A stretch of 64,000 nucleotides of DNA from a virus. This document shows positions 20,952 to 29,275 of the stretch, one piece after another (within the stretch, counting starts at the first letter, position 1; each line of letters begins with the position of its first letter). Under the pieces are notes generated by a model. That model had not been told where the DNA came from and searched no databases. It was given only the letters and a program-made list of their open reading frames with translations. The position numbers and the translations under genes are program-made. The stretch is taken from IMG/VR virus record IMGVR_UViG_3300011116_000655, positions 1 to 64,000 of that record. One strand, given 5' to 3'.

Positions 20952-21647
20952 TTATACAATAATGTCAGCAATACCAAGTTTTACTGCTTCTTCCGCTGAA
21001 AGATAGACGTTTACTTTCTTATCAATCATTTTCTTAAGTTGGCGGAATGACATATTGGTTTCTGCTGCAAGTGCTTTTAGATAAGCATTTTGAATGTATC
21101 GAATTTCATCCATTTCATTTTCAAGATTGTGAAGTGGACCAGCGTTACCACCAATTACTGAATGAATCATTACACGACAGTTCTTTCCAATTCTACGCTC
21201 ACCTTTAGTACCAGCAGCAAGAAGAAGAACACCAGCGGACATTACTTTACCAACACCAAATGTAATAATGTCACATTTGTTTTTGATAACTCGCATAATG
21301 TCATAAAGCGCAAACATATCATCTGCACTACCACCTGGGGTATTGATAATAAACTCAATAGGTTCGTTCTCTGTTAGAATCTCAGAATTTGGATCATCTG
21401 GATTTGCTGGATACTCTGCTTCACAATTTTCGGCAAGATCAAGCATTACACCAACAATCTGAGAAATCTTGGCTTCCTCTACTTCACCAAACAGACCAAT
21501 CGTTCTTGATTCATCTTTGGCACCAGCAGGAGGCATAAAAAGCGTCATTGGCATTGTAGGTTTAGCAGTTTTTTCCTCTGCTTCATCTACCTCTTCATCG
21601 TGGTCATGTTCACCTTCGACTTTCTTACGAGATTTATTGAATAGCAT
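20952..21647 (-). CDS. ClpP-like serine protease
   Basis: 231 aa. Residues 1-48 are an acidic, low-complexity extension; the ClpP/S14 fold follows: I-N-T-P-G-G-S-A-D-D (about 101-110), nucleophile in K-V-M-S-A-G (Ser137), His162 in M-I-H-S-V-I-G-G, and Y-L-S-A-E-E-A-V-K-L-G-I-A-D at the end. The triad Asp that normally precedes F-L-S-A appears as Asn213. In phages such enzymes may process capsid proteins or work as host-like ClpP; context (chaperonin, structural-type genes) does not decide. Confidence 0.85.
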   Translation of the reverse strand: MLFNKSRKKVEGEHDHDEEVDEAEEKTAKPTMPMTLFMPPAGAKDESRTIGLFGEVEEAKISQIVGVMLDLAENCEAEYPANPDDPNSEILTENEPIEFIINTPGGSADDMFALYDIMRVIKNKCDIITFGVGKVMSAGVLLLAAGTKGERRIGKNCRVMIHSVIGGNAGPLHNLENEMDEIRYIQNAYLKALAAETNMSFRQLKKMIDKKVNVYLSAEEAVKLGIADIIV

Positions 21648-21660
21648 TTATACCTCTTTG

Positions 21661-22044
21661 TTAGATTCTTTTTTCTTTGATTAGCTTCTCAGCGTACTTG
21701 GTAGCAGTATCCCAATTATAAAATTGTAAGTCTTTTTTCAAAGGTTGTGGATAGCTGCTGACATAATGTATGATAACCGATTCTTTCCAAGTTGTAAACC
21801 ACTTGTCGAAAAGAGCTAACTGAAAAGTTATTTGCTCTTCTGTGGCACCTTTTTCTTTTAAGATAATGATTCTCATTTCTCTTAAGTATTCTAACTGCTC
21901 TGCCATCATTATCAAGGATACTAAAATTCTATCTGAAAGTTTCCTTGTAAACTCTGTTGCAATTCCAATGTCAAAAATAAATGAAAAGATTCTGGAAAAG
22001 ATTATACCAGCAACAAAAAATAAAACCCATGATAAATAAGTCAT
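21661..22044 (-). CDS. Membrane-anchored hypothetical protein
   Basis: 127 aa with an N-terminal transmembrane helix (L-S-W-V-L-F-F-V-A-G-I-I-F) and a helical cytoplasmic part (L-E-Y-L-R-E-M-R-I-I-I-L-K). GAGGTAAC ribosome site. It is driven by a promoter whose -10 lies inside the terminator hairpin at 22056-22103. Function unknown. Confidence 0.65.
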   Translation of the reverse strand: MTYLSWVLFFVAGIIFSRIFSFIFDIGIATEFTRKLSDRILVSLIMMAEQLEYLREMRIIILKEKGATEEQITFQLALFDKWFTTWKESVIIHYVSSYPQPLKKDLQFYNWDTATKYAEKLIKEKRI

Positions 22045-22055
22045 GTTACCTCAAA

Positions 22056-22103
22056 CAAAAAACTACGCAGGATCATTATAACCCTGCGTAGTCAAAAGAG
22101 CAA
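22056..22103 (-). promoter_or_regulatory. Terminator with promoter -10 in the loop
   Basis: Perfect 10-bp stem ACTACGCAGG/CCTGCGTAGT (22062-22071 and 22083-22092) followed by T5 ends the 22127-22696 transcript. Its loop contains consensus TATAAT (22075-22080), with TTGCTC 17 bases upstream (22098-22103). One element both ends one transcript and starts the next. Confidence 0.7.
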
Positions 22104-22126
22104 CCTTTATTAATTTATTTTATTTA

Positions 22127-22696
22127 TCAGACTAATCTACGAATAACACGTTTGAGGACTTCATTTATAACTTCATCATCTGTGAGGATTTCAATACCTT
22201 CTTCAAGTTTTTCATCCTCTTCGGCGGGTTCGGCAGGTTCATCACCCCCTTCATCGCCTCCCTCCATGCCGAGATCCATTTCCTCTTCTTCGCCTTCGCC
22301 ACCCATTTCATCAGCTAATCCAAGGTCTTGAAGGGCATCCATTACTGCATCTTTAATAACACTTTTTAAATCTTCAACTGAATCAAACTCTACTTCACCT
22401 TCGCCTTCCATACCTTCTTCTGGTTCCATGACAGAAGGCTCTTCCATATCCATATCTGCACCATCACCCATTTCGCCCATGCCCATGCCCATGCCTTCTG
22501 GTTCTTCCATTGCGTCCATACCCATTTCTTGAGGTTCGTCTTTACGGGCATAACTGGCACCGCCATACATTTCTTTTAATACTTTTTTACTTTTCTTATT
22601 TTCTGTAAGGAAATTTTCTGTTGCATTTTTGTCAATGTTAGCAAGTTTCATCCACTTTGCTACTTGACTTTCTGATAATAAAGGTTTCTTGCTCAT
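22127..22696 (-). CDS. Very acidic Met/Gly/Glu-rich protein
   Basis: 189 aa. N-terminal helix L-L-S-E-S-Q-V-A-K-W-M-K-L-A-N, then a low-complexity central region of Met, Gly, Glu and Asp (about 55-165), and a basic C-terminal helix (V-I-N-E-V-L-K-R-V-I-R-R-L-V). Scaffolding-like or capsid-associated acidic proteins look like this, and the S-E-S-Q start resembles tags at 30101 and 50664. Function inferred only. An ACTATTTA motif lies 21 bases upstream of the start. Confidence 0.65.
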   Translation of the reverse strand: MSKKPLLSESQVAKWMKLANIDKNATENFLTENKKSKKVLKEMYGGASYARKDEPQEMGMDAMEEPEGMGMGMGEMGDGADMDMEEPSVMEPEEGMEGEGEVEFDSVEDLKSVIKDAVMDALQDLGLADEMGGEGEEEEMDLGMEGGDEGGDEPAEPAEEDEKLEEGIEILTDDEVINEVLKRVIRRLV

Positions 22697-22716
22697 TTGT
22701 ATTGCTCCTACACGAA

Positions 22717-22723
22717 TAAATAG
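22717..22723 (-). promoter_or_regulatory. ACTATTTA putative late promoter
   Basis: ACACTATTTATTCGTGT on the minus strand: the motif sits in a small hairpin (ACAC/GTGT), followed by AGGAG and the ATG of the acidic protein gene. Confidence 0.5.
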
Positions 22724-22754
22724 TGTCTAAATTATAAAAATACTTTTTTTTTGA

Positions 22755-23072
22755 TTAATCTTCAATATTTTCTAATATATCAAAAATATTTTCTATTTCA
22801 TCCTTATTAAGAGCAAAGTCTTTTTCAAGTTCTTTGCCTTCTTTAATTAGTTTAATTCTTCCTTTTAACCTAATTTTTGGATAATTTATAGTTTTTTTAT
22901 ACTCAAACCACCATTTCATAAATTCATCGTTATCGTCTAAATAAGCATCCACTACTGTTCTAAGGAATTTAGCACCATTAGTTTGGTCATACCTTAATTT
23001 AGCAACAAGTTGCGCTGCCTTTGCAGTTGGCATACGAAACGATAATTTAGTTAATTCGTCTTTAGGTTCCAT
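22755..23072 (-). CDS. Ribbon-helix-helix-like protein
   Basis: 105 aa. T-K-L-S-F-R-M-P-T-A-K-A-A-Q-L-V-A-K followed by A-K-F-L-R-T-V-V-D-A-Y-L fits a beta strand plus two helices, the Arc/CopG-type DNA-binding pattern. The second half is charged (Y-P-K-I-R-L-K-G-R-I-K-L). It starts at the last base of the IMPDH-like gene, so it could regulate its own operon; inference. Confidence 0.6.
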   Translation of the reverse strand: MEPKDELTKLSFRMPTAKAAQLVAKLRYDQTNGAKFLRTVVDAYLDDNDEFMKWWFEYKKTINYPKIRLKGRIKLIKEGKELEKDFALNKDEIENIFDILENIED

Positions 23073-24103
23073 TAGTTTCTGTGTAGGATATGTGTGTCGG
23101 ATTCTCTAGTTCCAGCAGAAGTTTGTTTAATGAATTTTGCTTTGGCCCACAGTTCGCGAATACTTCTAGCTCCAGAGTAAGATAAGCCAGAACGAATACC
23201 GTTTTCAAGTTGATCGATAATCTCTGATGTGCTTCCTTTGTATGGAATAGTAGTAGAGATTCCTTCAAGTGATGAAGTTTTACCTCTCCAATCAATTTGT
23301 GCATCTTTTGAAGCCATGCCACGATAAACTTTGCGTTGTTTACCATCTTCTGAAACAAGAATTTGCCCTGGCGTATCAGAGCTTCCAGCGAGAACTGAAC
23401 CAAGCATAGCAAAATCACAGCCCACGCCAAGAGCTTTAACAATGTCACCAGAATTTCTAATACCGCCGTCCGCAATAACCGTAACATTTTTAAAAGTTTT
23501 AGAACACTCCATTACACTATCCAATGAAGGAACTCCGTGACCAGTTTGAATACGAGTAGAGCAAATGCTGCCCCCACCAATACCAACACGAATTGAATTA
23601 GCTCCCCAATCAGCCAAATGCTCAATTCCTTCAAGAGTTGCAACATTTCCAGCCATAAAGTGGGGTCCATTTCCAAGTTTCTCCCTAAGAGTAATTAGGG
23701 CTTTCTTCATCAAAATGTGGTCACCATGAGCAACATCTAAACAAAGAATTTTAACACCACCTTCTACAAGGGCTTCTGCTCTTTCAAGATAATCACCTGT
23801 AATACCAATAGCACAACCAAATTTATGATTATAGATTTCTTGTGATACTGCTTCTGCTATTTCACATTGTCTTTGAATTGTGTTGTATCTGTGAATAATA
23901 CCAAGACCACCCATTTTGCCAATTGTGATAGCCATTTTATCTTCACAGACAGTATCCATAGGCGATGCAATAAGAGGCAGGTTAAACCAAAAACCTCTTT
24001 CTTCATCTAACCAATTACCTATACTTACTTCTTTGCGTGATTCAATATCACTATACTGTGGAACAAGTAATACATCATCGTATGTAAGAGCTTCACGAAA
24101 CAT
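23072..24103 (-). CDS. IMP dehydrogenase / GMP reductase family enzyme
   Basis: 343 aa TIM barrel without CBS domains (bacterial GuaB is about 490). T-Y-D-D-V-L-L-V-P at the start, S-P-M-D-T-V-C, M-G-G-L-G-I-I-H, D-V-A-H-G-D, the catalytic loop G-G-G-S-I-C-S-T-R (Cys181), I-A-D-G-G-I, Y-R-G-M-A-S and I-P-Y-K-G are all present. It either oxidises IMP to XMP or reduces GMP to IMP; the sequence alone does not settle which. It is close to adenylosuccinate synthetase (25185-26207), so both arms of the IMP branch point are phage-encoded. Confidence 0.9.
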   Translation of the reverse strand: MFREALTYDDVLLVPQYSDIESRKEVSIGNWLDEERGFWFNLPLIASPMDTVCEDKMAITIGKMGGLGIIHRYNTIQRQCEIAEAVSQEIYNHKFGCAIGITGDYLERAEALVEGGVKILCLDVAHGDHILMKKALITLREKLGNGPHFMAGNVATLEGIEHLADWGANSIRVGIGGGSICSTRIQTGHGVPSLDSVMECSKTFKNVTVIADGGIRNSGDIVKALGVGCDFAMLGSVLAGSSDTPGQILVSEDGKQRKVYRGMASKDAQIDWRGKTSSLEGISTTIPYKGSTSEIIDQLENGIRSGLSYSGARSIRELWAKAKFIKQTSAGTRESDTHILHRN

Positions 24104-24291
24104 TAATCCTCCACTTCATTTACAAGCTTTACAAGATAATCCATTACTTGCTTATCTGCAACATAATAGTTATCACCAGCTTTAAATCCGTTACCCAATA
24201 ATTGCATAAGTCTAAGATCTGGATTTCTTTTCCACGCAATAGAAAGAAACTCTAGCATGTTATTAATTTCAATAAGTCTATCTATTTTCAT
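24103..24291 (-). CDS. Hypothetical 62 aa protein
   Basis: MKIDRLIEINNMLEF; W-K-R-N-P-D-L-R-L-M-Q-L-L-G-N and D-N-Y-Y-V-A-D are conserved-looking features seen in small bacterial and phage proteins of unknown role. It overlaps the thioredoxin-like gene by 14 bases. Confidence 0.65.
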   Translation of the reverse strand: MKIDRLIEINNMLEFLSIAWKRNPDLRLMQLLGNGFKAGDNYYVADKQVMDYLVKLVNEVED

Positions 24292-24655
24292 TTAGAAAGT
24301 TCTCCAAATTTTGAATTATGTACTCTTTTGAATAACCAGAATCTGGATCTGCATTTGTTTCTGGGTATTGAACGTTATAAATGTCGTCTTTATAAATGAT
24401 AAAGATTTCTGGTACTCCATCAATGTTAAACAATTTAAACAACTTTCTTTGAGTTTTTGAATTTATGTTACCAAAATAAAAATTATCTTTGTATTGCTCT
24501 GCTATTTCATTAAAGATTGGCTTTAAAGCCTTACATAAATAACAAGTATTGCTTGTAAATTTAATCACATAAGGTTTATCAGATTTAGTGATTTCGTTAA
24601 AATCTTCTAAACCTAATTCTTTAACGATAGAATTATTTTTTATTACTATTTTCAT
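24278..24655 (-). CDS. Thioredoxin-like protein
   Basis: 125 aa. Active site T-C-Y-L-C-K (Cys38/Cys41) after the F-T-S-N beta strand, cis-Pro in G-V-P-E-I-F, and the helix L-E-N-F-L-N at the end. The C-Y-L-C centre differs from C-G-P-C thioredoxins. A dithiol carrier for the class II ribonucleotide reductase (37757-40162) is a natural guess, not shown. Confidence 0.85.
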   Translation of the reverse strand: MKIVIKNNSIVKELGLEDFNEITKSDKPYVIKFTSNTCYLCKALKPIFNEIAEQYKDNFYFGNINSKTQRKLFKLFNIDGVPEIFIIYKDDIYNVQYPETNADPDSGYSKEYIIQNLENFLNENR

Positions 24656-24947
24656 AATAAGTTATCAACCTTTCTGTGTACCATTTAATTTTTTTAAGGT
24701 CTTCTAGTGGAGTACCTTTATGTTTATAACGCATAATGTATTTAATTATATTAGCGGTACAAAAAGCTTCACCCAATCCTTGATCTTCAATAACTGTAAT
24801 TGCCTCAAGCTCACCAATATTGTAATGTTTTGGATGATCAACCATTTCTGTTTTGTTATTAGATAACTTTTTTAATTGGTCTTTATCCATAGCAGAACAA
24901 ACATTTAAGTAGTTTACCGTTCTTGGAAAATATTCATAATCACTCAT
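24633..24947 (-). CDS. DUF3310-type phage protein
   Basis: 104 aa from the ATG at 24947 (AAGGAGG site; longer starts overlap the gene above). M-V-D-H-P-K-H-Y-N, G-E-L-E-A-I-T-V-I-E, A-N-I-I-K-Y-I-M-R-Y-K-H-K-G and W-Y-T-E-R-L match DUF3310, sometimes labelled nucleotide kinase in phages without experimental proof. Confidence 0.8.
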   Translation of the reverse strand: MSDYEYFPRTVNYLNVCSAMDKDQLKKLSNNKTEMVDHPKHYNIGELEAITVIEDQGLGEAFCTANIIKYIMRYKHKGTPLEDLKKIKWYTERLITYYENSNKK

Positions 24948-25188
24948 TTTCAGCCTCCTTAATTGTATCCTCTGCCCATGCTTGAACATCTTTATAGCAA
25001 GTAGGACAGAAAAGCTTGACCTGTTTGCTTTCATTAAACACCATAACAGACCATGAAAAGGCTTGTTCTCTATTATTTTTATCATATGACGAATTACAAC
25101 CAGTACACTTCTGGGGTAATGCATCAAATAACATAGTTTTTTCTTGAATTAATTTGTTTTGCTTTCTAATTTTGCGTGCTGAACTCAT
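24940..25188 (-). CDS. Small zinc-ribbon-like protein
   Basis: 82 aa with C-T-G-C and C-P-T-C pairs separated by about 30 residues, an expected zinc site, and a basic N-terminus (S-A-R-K-I-R-K-Q-N-K). Coupled to purA above by ATGA overlap. Function unknown. Confidence 0.65.
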   Translation of the reverse strand: MSSARKIRKQNKLIQEKTMLFDALPQKCTGCNSSYDKNNREQAFSWSVMVFNESKQVKLFCPTCYKDVQAWAEDTIKEAENE

Positions 25189-26207
25189 ACTTCAAATCCT
25201 TCAATAGTTTCTGGGTTTCCACTAAAGTAGATATACTCTAGCAAATCAGAACTATTATAACAAACAAAATCAATAAAGTCTTGTAATTTACCAAATGTTT
25301 CAAATTCAATTAGTTTGCCCTCATGGTATGCTTTAAATTGTCCAACTTCTTTTAAAATATCACACTTGTTAATAATTAAGTGTGTTGCTCCACCAATTTT
25401 AATTGCTTCGCATAGTTTATCAAGATTAAGCCAATTTACTTTTCTTCGCCTTCCTGTAGTTACACCATATTCTTTTCCTAAATCTCCAATCTTCATTAAA
25501 ATTGGATCTTCAAGTAAAGTTTCTGGGAACAAAGGGTCAGTACCAGAACGAGTATCATAAATCTTAGCACAAGCAAAGACTTTATTAATTTTTTGTGGAG
25601 CAAACCCTAGTGAACAAGCTGCATAAGGTAAGCACTCGCTAGAGGTAACAAATGGATAATTGCCATAATTAATATCAAGGTGATAACCCTGTGCGCCCTC
25701 ACAAAGAATATTCCCGTATAACTCTTCTTCTAATAGGAAGGTTTTATTTATTGTGCTATCTTTGGCAAGTAAACCCTTTCTGGCGGCTTTGTCTCGATAT
25801 GCTGGTGCTATACCTTGTGAAGTTGTGCCAAGGTGCCCTAGAGTAGATTTATCTTCTGCAATATGTTCGTCCGTAACAATGTGAGCTAAAGGATGAATTT
25901 TTACAAGAGAGGTATCTAAGCCACCCATAGCTAAGTCTGCTATTTCTTTATAGAAGGAGTTTAGGTTTACAACACAGTTTGGTCCAATAACAGATTTAAT
26001 ACCAAAGAAAATACCAGATGGAACAATGTGTGTAGCGTACTTTTTGCCATTATGGTAAATTGTATGACCAGCATTACTTCCACCATTCCAACGACATACA
26101 AAGTTATAATGGTTTGGTTTTGACGCTAAGAAATGCGTAATTTTTCCTTTGCCTTCATCACCCCATGAAGCACCATAAACAATGTCAACATCTTTAATAA
26201 TTCCCAT
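25185..26207 (-). CDS. purA: Adenylosuccinate synthetase
   Basis: 340 aa from the ATG at 26207 (GGAG site; the frame upstream to 26348 is another gene's shadow). Short, archaeal-like length compared with about 430 in bacteria. V-Y-G-A-S-W-G-D-E-G-K-G-K (general-base Asp17), G-G-S-N-A-G-H-T-I (His48), G-T-T-S-Q-G-I, E-G-A-Q-G and T-T-G-R-R-R are visible. It joins IMP and aspartate using GTP. PurZ enzymes of 2-aminoadenine phages are short relatives that lack this Asp; its presence argues for ordinary PurA (or a PurZ0-like form). Confidence 0.9.
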   Translation of the reverse strand: MGIIKDVDIVYGASWGDEGKGKITHFLASKPNHYNFVCRWNGGSNAGHTIYHNGKKYATHIVPSGIFFGIKSVIGPNCVVNLNSFYKEIADLAMGGLDTSLVKIHPLAHIVTDEHIAEDKSTLGHLGTTSQGIAPAYRDKAARKGLLAKDSTINKTFLLEEELYGNILCEGAQGYHLDINYGNYPFVTSSECLPYAACSLGFAPQKINKVFACAKIYDTRSGTDPLFPETLLEDPILMKIGDLGKEYGVTTGRRRKVNWLNLDKLCEAIKIGGATHLIINKCDILKEVGQFKAYHEGKLIEFETFGKLQDFIDFVCYNSSDLLEYIYFSGNPETIEGFEV

Positions 26208-26442
26208 CTTTAATAACTCCAAGTAGTTCAAAGGCAAAGAAACGTTCCAAGTATCCTGTTTCAAACACAAATACTTCGTGGAATTCCACAGACTCTGAAA
26301 CGTCAAAACCTCTATCATCATAAAGGTTTCCAAAATACATGCCGTCAATAATCATATTATCAACAGCATATCTAACAATGTCACCTTCTTGTGGCTTAGC
26401 GTCCTGTAGAACCGAAACCACCACTTCCTCTATCAGTCTCAC
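26194..26442 (-). CDS. Small EGDIVRY-type protein
   Basis: Up to 82 aa; the real start may be a GTG near 26424 after GAGGAAG, because the ATG at 26442 lies 46 bases inside the dUTPase gene. The core P-Q-E-G-D-I-V-R-Y matches the 44427-44657 protein (P-Q-E-G-D-L-V-W-I) and the array family. Function unknown. Confidence 0.6.
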   Translation of the reverse strand: MRLIEEVVVSVLQDAKPQEGDIVRYAVDNMIIDGMYFGNLYDDRGFDVSESVEFHEVFVFETGYLERFFAFELLGVIKDGNY

Positions 26443-26821
26443 TCAATGACTCCACAAACTCAAATTGGTCAGTAGAAATCTTCTCTGGGATTGCTTGTGC
26501 TACCCTATCACCAATCTCCCAATCAAAATGAAGCTTAGAAGTATTGTGAAGAATCACTTTCCATTCTCCTCTGTAACTAGAGTCTACAACCCCTGCAAGT
26601 ACATTAATACCAGCTTTAGCAGCAAGTCCAGAACGTGGTGCAATTCGCATGTAATACTCTGGACTAAAAGATGTACAAATACCTACTGGCACAATTGCAC
26701 GTTCTCCTGGGCCTATTGAACCTTCTTCTGTAGCATAAAGATCAAATCCAGCGTTACCCTCTGCTCTTTGAGTAAGGTTGATAAATCCATTCATTTTAAT
26801 AACTTTTAGGTTAAGACTCAT
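26396..26821 (-). CDS. dut: dUTPase
   Basis: 141 aa trimeric-type dUTP diphosphatase. All five motifs are in order: G-N-A-G-F-D-L-Y-A, A-P-R-S-G-L-A, V-V-D-S-S-Y-R-G-E-W, I-G-D-R-V-A-Q and R-G-S-G-G-F-G-S-T-G. It hydrolyses dUTP to dUMP, feeding ThyX and keeping uracil out of DNA. Confidence 0.95.
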   Translation of the reverse strand: MSLNLKVIKMNGFINLTQRAEGNAGFDLYATEEGSIGPGERAIVPVGICTSFSPEYYMRIAPRSGLAAKAGINVLAGVVDSSYRGEWKVILHNTSKLHFDWEIGDRVAQAIPEKISTDQFEFVESLSETDRGSGGFGSTGR

Positions 26822-26832
26822 TTTTTCCTCTT

Positions 26833-27462
26833 TTAAATTTCAATAGTTAGTGGAGCATTATTTGGTTTATACGCTCTATCGCAAGTAGATGCATTAATGT
26901 AACACGTATCTCCAATAGTTTCAATTCCATATCCTTCATGAATGTGACCAAATGCATGATACTTTGGTTTGATGCGATGCACTACTTCGTCTAGCAGTAT
27001 AGGGCAACCAGCATTAATGTTTTCATAAGTTACATCACGAATCGTGCTTGGTGGTCCATGAGTAATTAAAAGATCAATGTTATCTGGTATTTGTTTCCAA
27101 TACTCTTTTAGTTGGTCATCATCTGCATTAAAAGCCCAATTATAAAAGCGAGGTTGCCAAGGAGAACCATAAATTCTAAGTCCTCCAACAGACATCATAC
27201 TATCTTGAAGATACCAAATGTCTTTGTGTTGTCCAAGCAACATACGGGCTTCATCTTGTCTTTTATAAAAAAGCCAATCGTGATTACCAGCAATCATAAT
27301 TTTAGTTTTTGCTGGTTGTCTGCTAAACCATTCAAGTACACGACTTACTTCAACAAAAGAGCCATGTGAAGTCATATCCCCACAATGAATCAAAACATCA
27401 GTAGGCTCAATCTTCACAAGATCGTGCCTATTGTGTGTATCAGAAATAAAAGTAATTTTCAT
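26833..27462 (-). CDS. Calcineurin-like metallophosphoesterase
   Basis: 209 aa from the ATG at 27462, overlapping the lipoprotein stop as TAATG. Metal ligands in order: F-I-S-D-T-H, H-C-G-D-M, A-G-N-H-D-W, I-T-H-G-P and G-H-I-H-E-G. Substrate unknown (phosphodiester or phosphoprotein); a role in DNA or RNA end processing is possible. Confidence 0.85.
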   Translation of the reverse strand: MKITFISDTHNRHDLVKIEPTDVLIHCGDMTSHGSFVEVSRVLEWFSRQPAKTKIMIAGNHDWLFYKRQDEARMLLGQHKDIWYLQDSMMSVGGLRIYGSPWQPRFYNWAFNADDDQLKEYWKQIPDNIDLLITHGPPSTIRDVTYENINAGCPILLDEVVHRIKPKYHAFGHIHEGYGIETIGDTCYINASTCDRAYKPNNAPLTIEI

Positions 27463-28334
27463 TAGATTCCTGTAACAGTTGTAGCTGAACCTCTCCAATT
27501 TATTTCACAGATAGGTTCATAAAGCCCTTCGCTATTAATGTTTGATGTATCTGTCCATTCAAGAACACCACCAACATAAATGTTTACGGTAACATCATTT
27601 CTTCCATTATAAACAGAACCAGGATAATCATGAACATAAACAGTATAGATTCCTGCATATGGTGAATCAATGTTGATGTTTTCTGGTCCTGTTCCTGGGA
27701 TATCGTCAAGGTCAAGAATTGGATTATCAGAAGGACCAGAAGAACCCCATTCTAATCCACTTGTACAATTTGCATAGTAACAATCTGTAAAGTAGTCAGT
27801 TAGTGTACCAAATGGTGCTAAAAGATGCAAGTCCATATCGTCACCAGAATTAGTCCAGAACATTTCAATCCATAGACCATCACCAGCAAGTGCATTTAAA
27901 GTTGCATAACAAGGTTCAGAGACTTGTCCAATCTCATTAGTAACAATTAATTGACCTACATACTCTCCTGCTAAATCTGGCGTAAACGAACGTCGGTTAG
28001 CACTACCCGCTGGCATATCAATTAAATTACCTGCTGGTGCTGAATATAAAGTCCATTCATAATTTGTAATTGCATAACCAGCAGTATCGTATGAAGTATT
28101 GCCGATCCAATCTGCTGAACCGTAAATTGCATCAATGTTTGCAGGGTCCACAGAACAAACAGCAATTGGTTGTCCTAATGGCGGTGCGGTATCCTCAATA
28201 GCAGTATCAATAATTGCAGTATCGGCAGTATCATCTGGAATAATAGATGTATCTACAAACCCACTATCGTATGGATCTGGTTTTTTGTTAACCTCATACT
28301 CAGTACAGGCTAACATAAGTAAAGTTGTAATCAT
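27462..28334 (-). CDS. Putative lipoprotein with PKD-like and DUF2135-like domains
   Basis: 290 aa. A very short lipobox start (M-I-T-T-L-L-M-L-A-C, Cys10) lacks the usual basic residues. Residues 18-55 are a D/T-rich linker; about 55-150 look like a PKD/Ig-type beta domain (N-Y-E-W-T-L-Y-S-A-P); from 153 on, E-M-F-W-T-N-S-G-D-D-M-D-L-H-L-L matches the S-D-x-D-L-H-L pattern of secreted DUF2135-like domains. Unlike other genes here; probably host-derived. Possible roles: surface alteration or superinfection exclusion. GGGAG ribosome site, ACTATTTA 25 bases upstream. Confidence 0.7.
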   Translation of the reverse strand: MITTLLMLACTEYEVNKKPDPYDSGFVDTSIIPDDTADTAIIDTAIEDTAPPLGQPIAVCSVDPANIDAIYGSADWIGNTSYDTAGYAITNYEWTLYSAPAGNLIDMPAGSANRRSFTPDLAGEYVGQLIVTNEIGQVSEPCYATLNALAGDGLWIEMFWTNSGDDMDLHLLAPFGTLTDYFTDCYYANCTSGLEWGSSGPSDNPILDLDDIPGTGPENINIDSPYAGIYTVYVHDYPGSVYNGRNDVTVNIYVGGVLEWTDTSNINSEGLYEPICEINWRGSATTVTGI

Positions 28335-28351
28335 TTGTAAACTCCCAAGTA

Positions 28352-29269
28352 CTAAATAGAGTGCAATTCACGATACTTGAATAGTGCAAGCTCTTTCATT
28401 TTTGCTTCAATCATAATGTCTACATCGTGACCATAAGTGTCAATATAACGATAAACATAGTCAGAATGTGCCTGTACAGGACACTTAATCTTCTGTTCCT
28501 CGCAACGAGACTCAGAATAGTGAACAACAGGCTTTACATCACCCCAAGTAGATACGGCAATAGCAAGCGCATCAGAATGAGACATACCCCCACTATGAAG
28601 TGAATGGTGGTGATAATCAAAAACAATCGGAATTGAGGTTCGCTTGAAAATGAAATTGTATAGTTCTTCCACCGTGTATAGAGAAGGCTTATCGTCATTT
28701 TCAAGAGTGAACCTACACTTGATGTTCTCTGGAACAATCTCCCAATTACGGAGAAACTGCTCAATAGCTGCTGTCTTATTCTTGTAAGTTGCGCCAACAT
28801 GGATGTTAATTTTGTTGTAATGTGTGTTAGAAAGCCCCATCAAATCCATAATTTCTGCGTGAACAGTCAAATCCTTGATAGTATTTGTAGTTACTGCCTC
28901 ATTAGAAGAAGTAAGTTTGTTGAACGGGCCAGGATGAAAGCTAAGTCGTTGGTTATTAGCAATAGCATAATCACCACACTTACGGAGCAAAGCAGAAACG
29001 GTTTGAATGTTTGGAAGATTTCTGATACCGTATTCAGATGCCCAAGGGAACATATCGGAAGACATACGGTAAAAGTTAATACCGTTTTGTGTATTCCATT
29101 CAAGAATAGTATAAAGGTCTTTTAGATTCTGCTCAATAAGTTCAGCAGCATAATTGATACCCTTTGCATCAAAAGTCTTACGAATCATTGTACGATTCGT
29201 TGTAACACGGGTCTTGGTAGATTCAGAAAGACCCAAATTAATGCAAGCATAGCCAAGGTTAGTAGACAA
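28352..29269 (-). CDS. uvsE: UV-damage endonuclease (UvsE/UVDE)
   Basis: 305 aa TIM-barrel nuclease, TTG start with GGAGGG 6 bases upstream. Family pattern: L-G-Y-A-C-I-N-L at the start, F-Y-R-M-S-S-D-M-F-P-W, L-S-F-H-P-G-P, I-N-I-H-V-G, L-E-N-D-D, D-Y-H-H-H, H-Y-S-E-S-R and E-A-K-M-K-E-L. It nicks DNA 5' to UV photoproducts. Its own promoter is folded into a terminator hairpin (29276-29316). Confidence 0.92.
   Translation of the reverse strand: MSTNLGYACINLGLSESTKTRVTTNRTMIRKTFDAKGINYAAELIEQNLKDLYTILEWNTQNGINFYRMSSDMFPWASEYGIRNLPNIQTVSALLRKCGDYAIANNQRLSFHPGPFNKLTSSNEAVTTNTIKDLTVHAEIMDLMGLSNTHYNKINIHVGATYKNKTAAIEQFLRNWEIVPENIKCRFTLENDDKPSLYTVEELYNFIFKRTSIPIVFDYHHHSLHSGGMSHSDALAIAVSTWGDVKPVVHYSESRCEEQKIKCPVQAHSDYVYRYIDTYGHDVDIMIEAKMKELALFKYRELHSI
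28353..28359 (-). promoter_or_regulatory. CTATTTA putative late promoter of lipoprotein gene
   Basis: ACTCTATTTAGTACTT on the minus strand, overlapping the stop region of uvsE; the GGGAG site and ATG follow. Confidence 0.45.
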
Positions 29270-29275
29270 GAGAAA

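Noticed and set aside
23062-23487. Minus-strand 141 aa frame inside the IMPDH-like gene
   Set aside because: Low-complexity Leu-rich frame overlapping a clear enzyme gene; no start signal.
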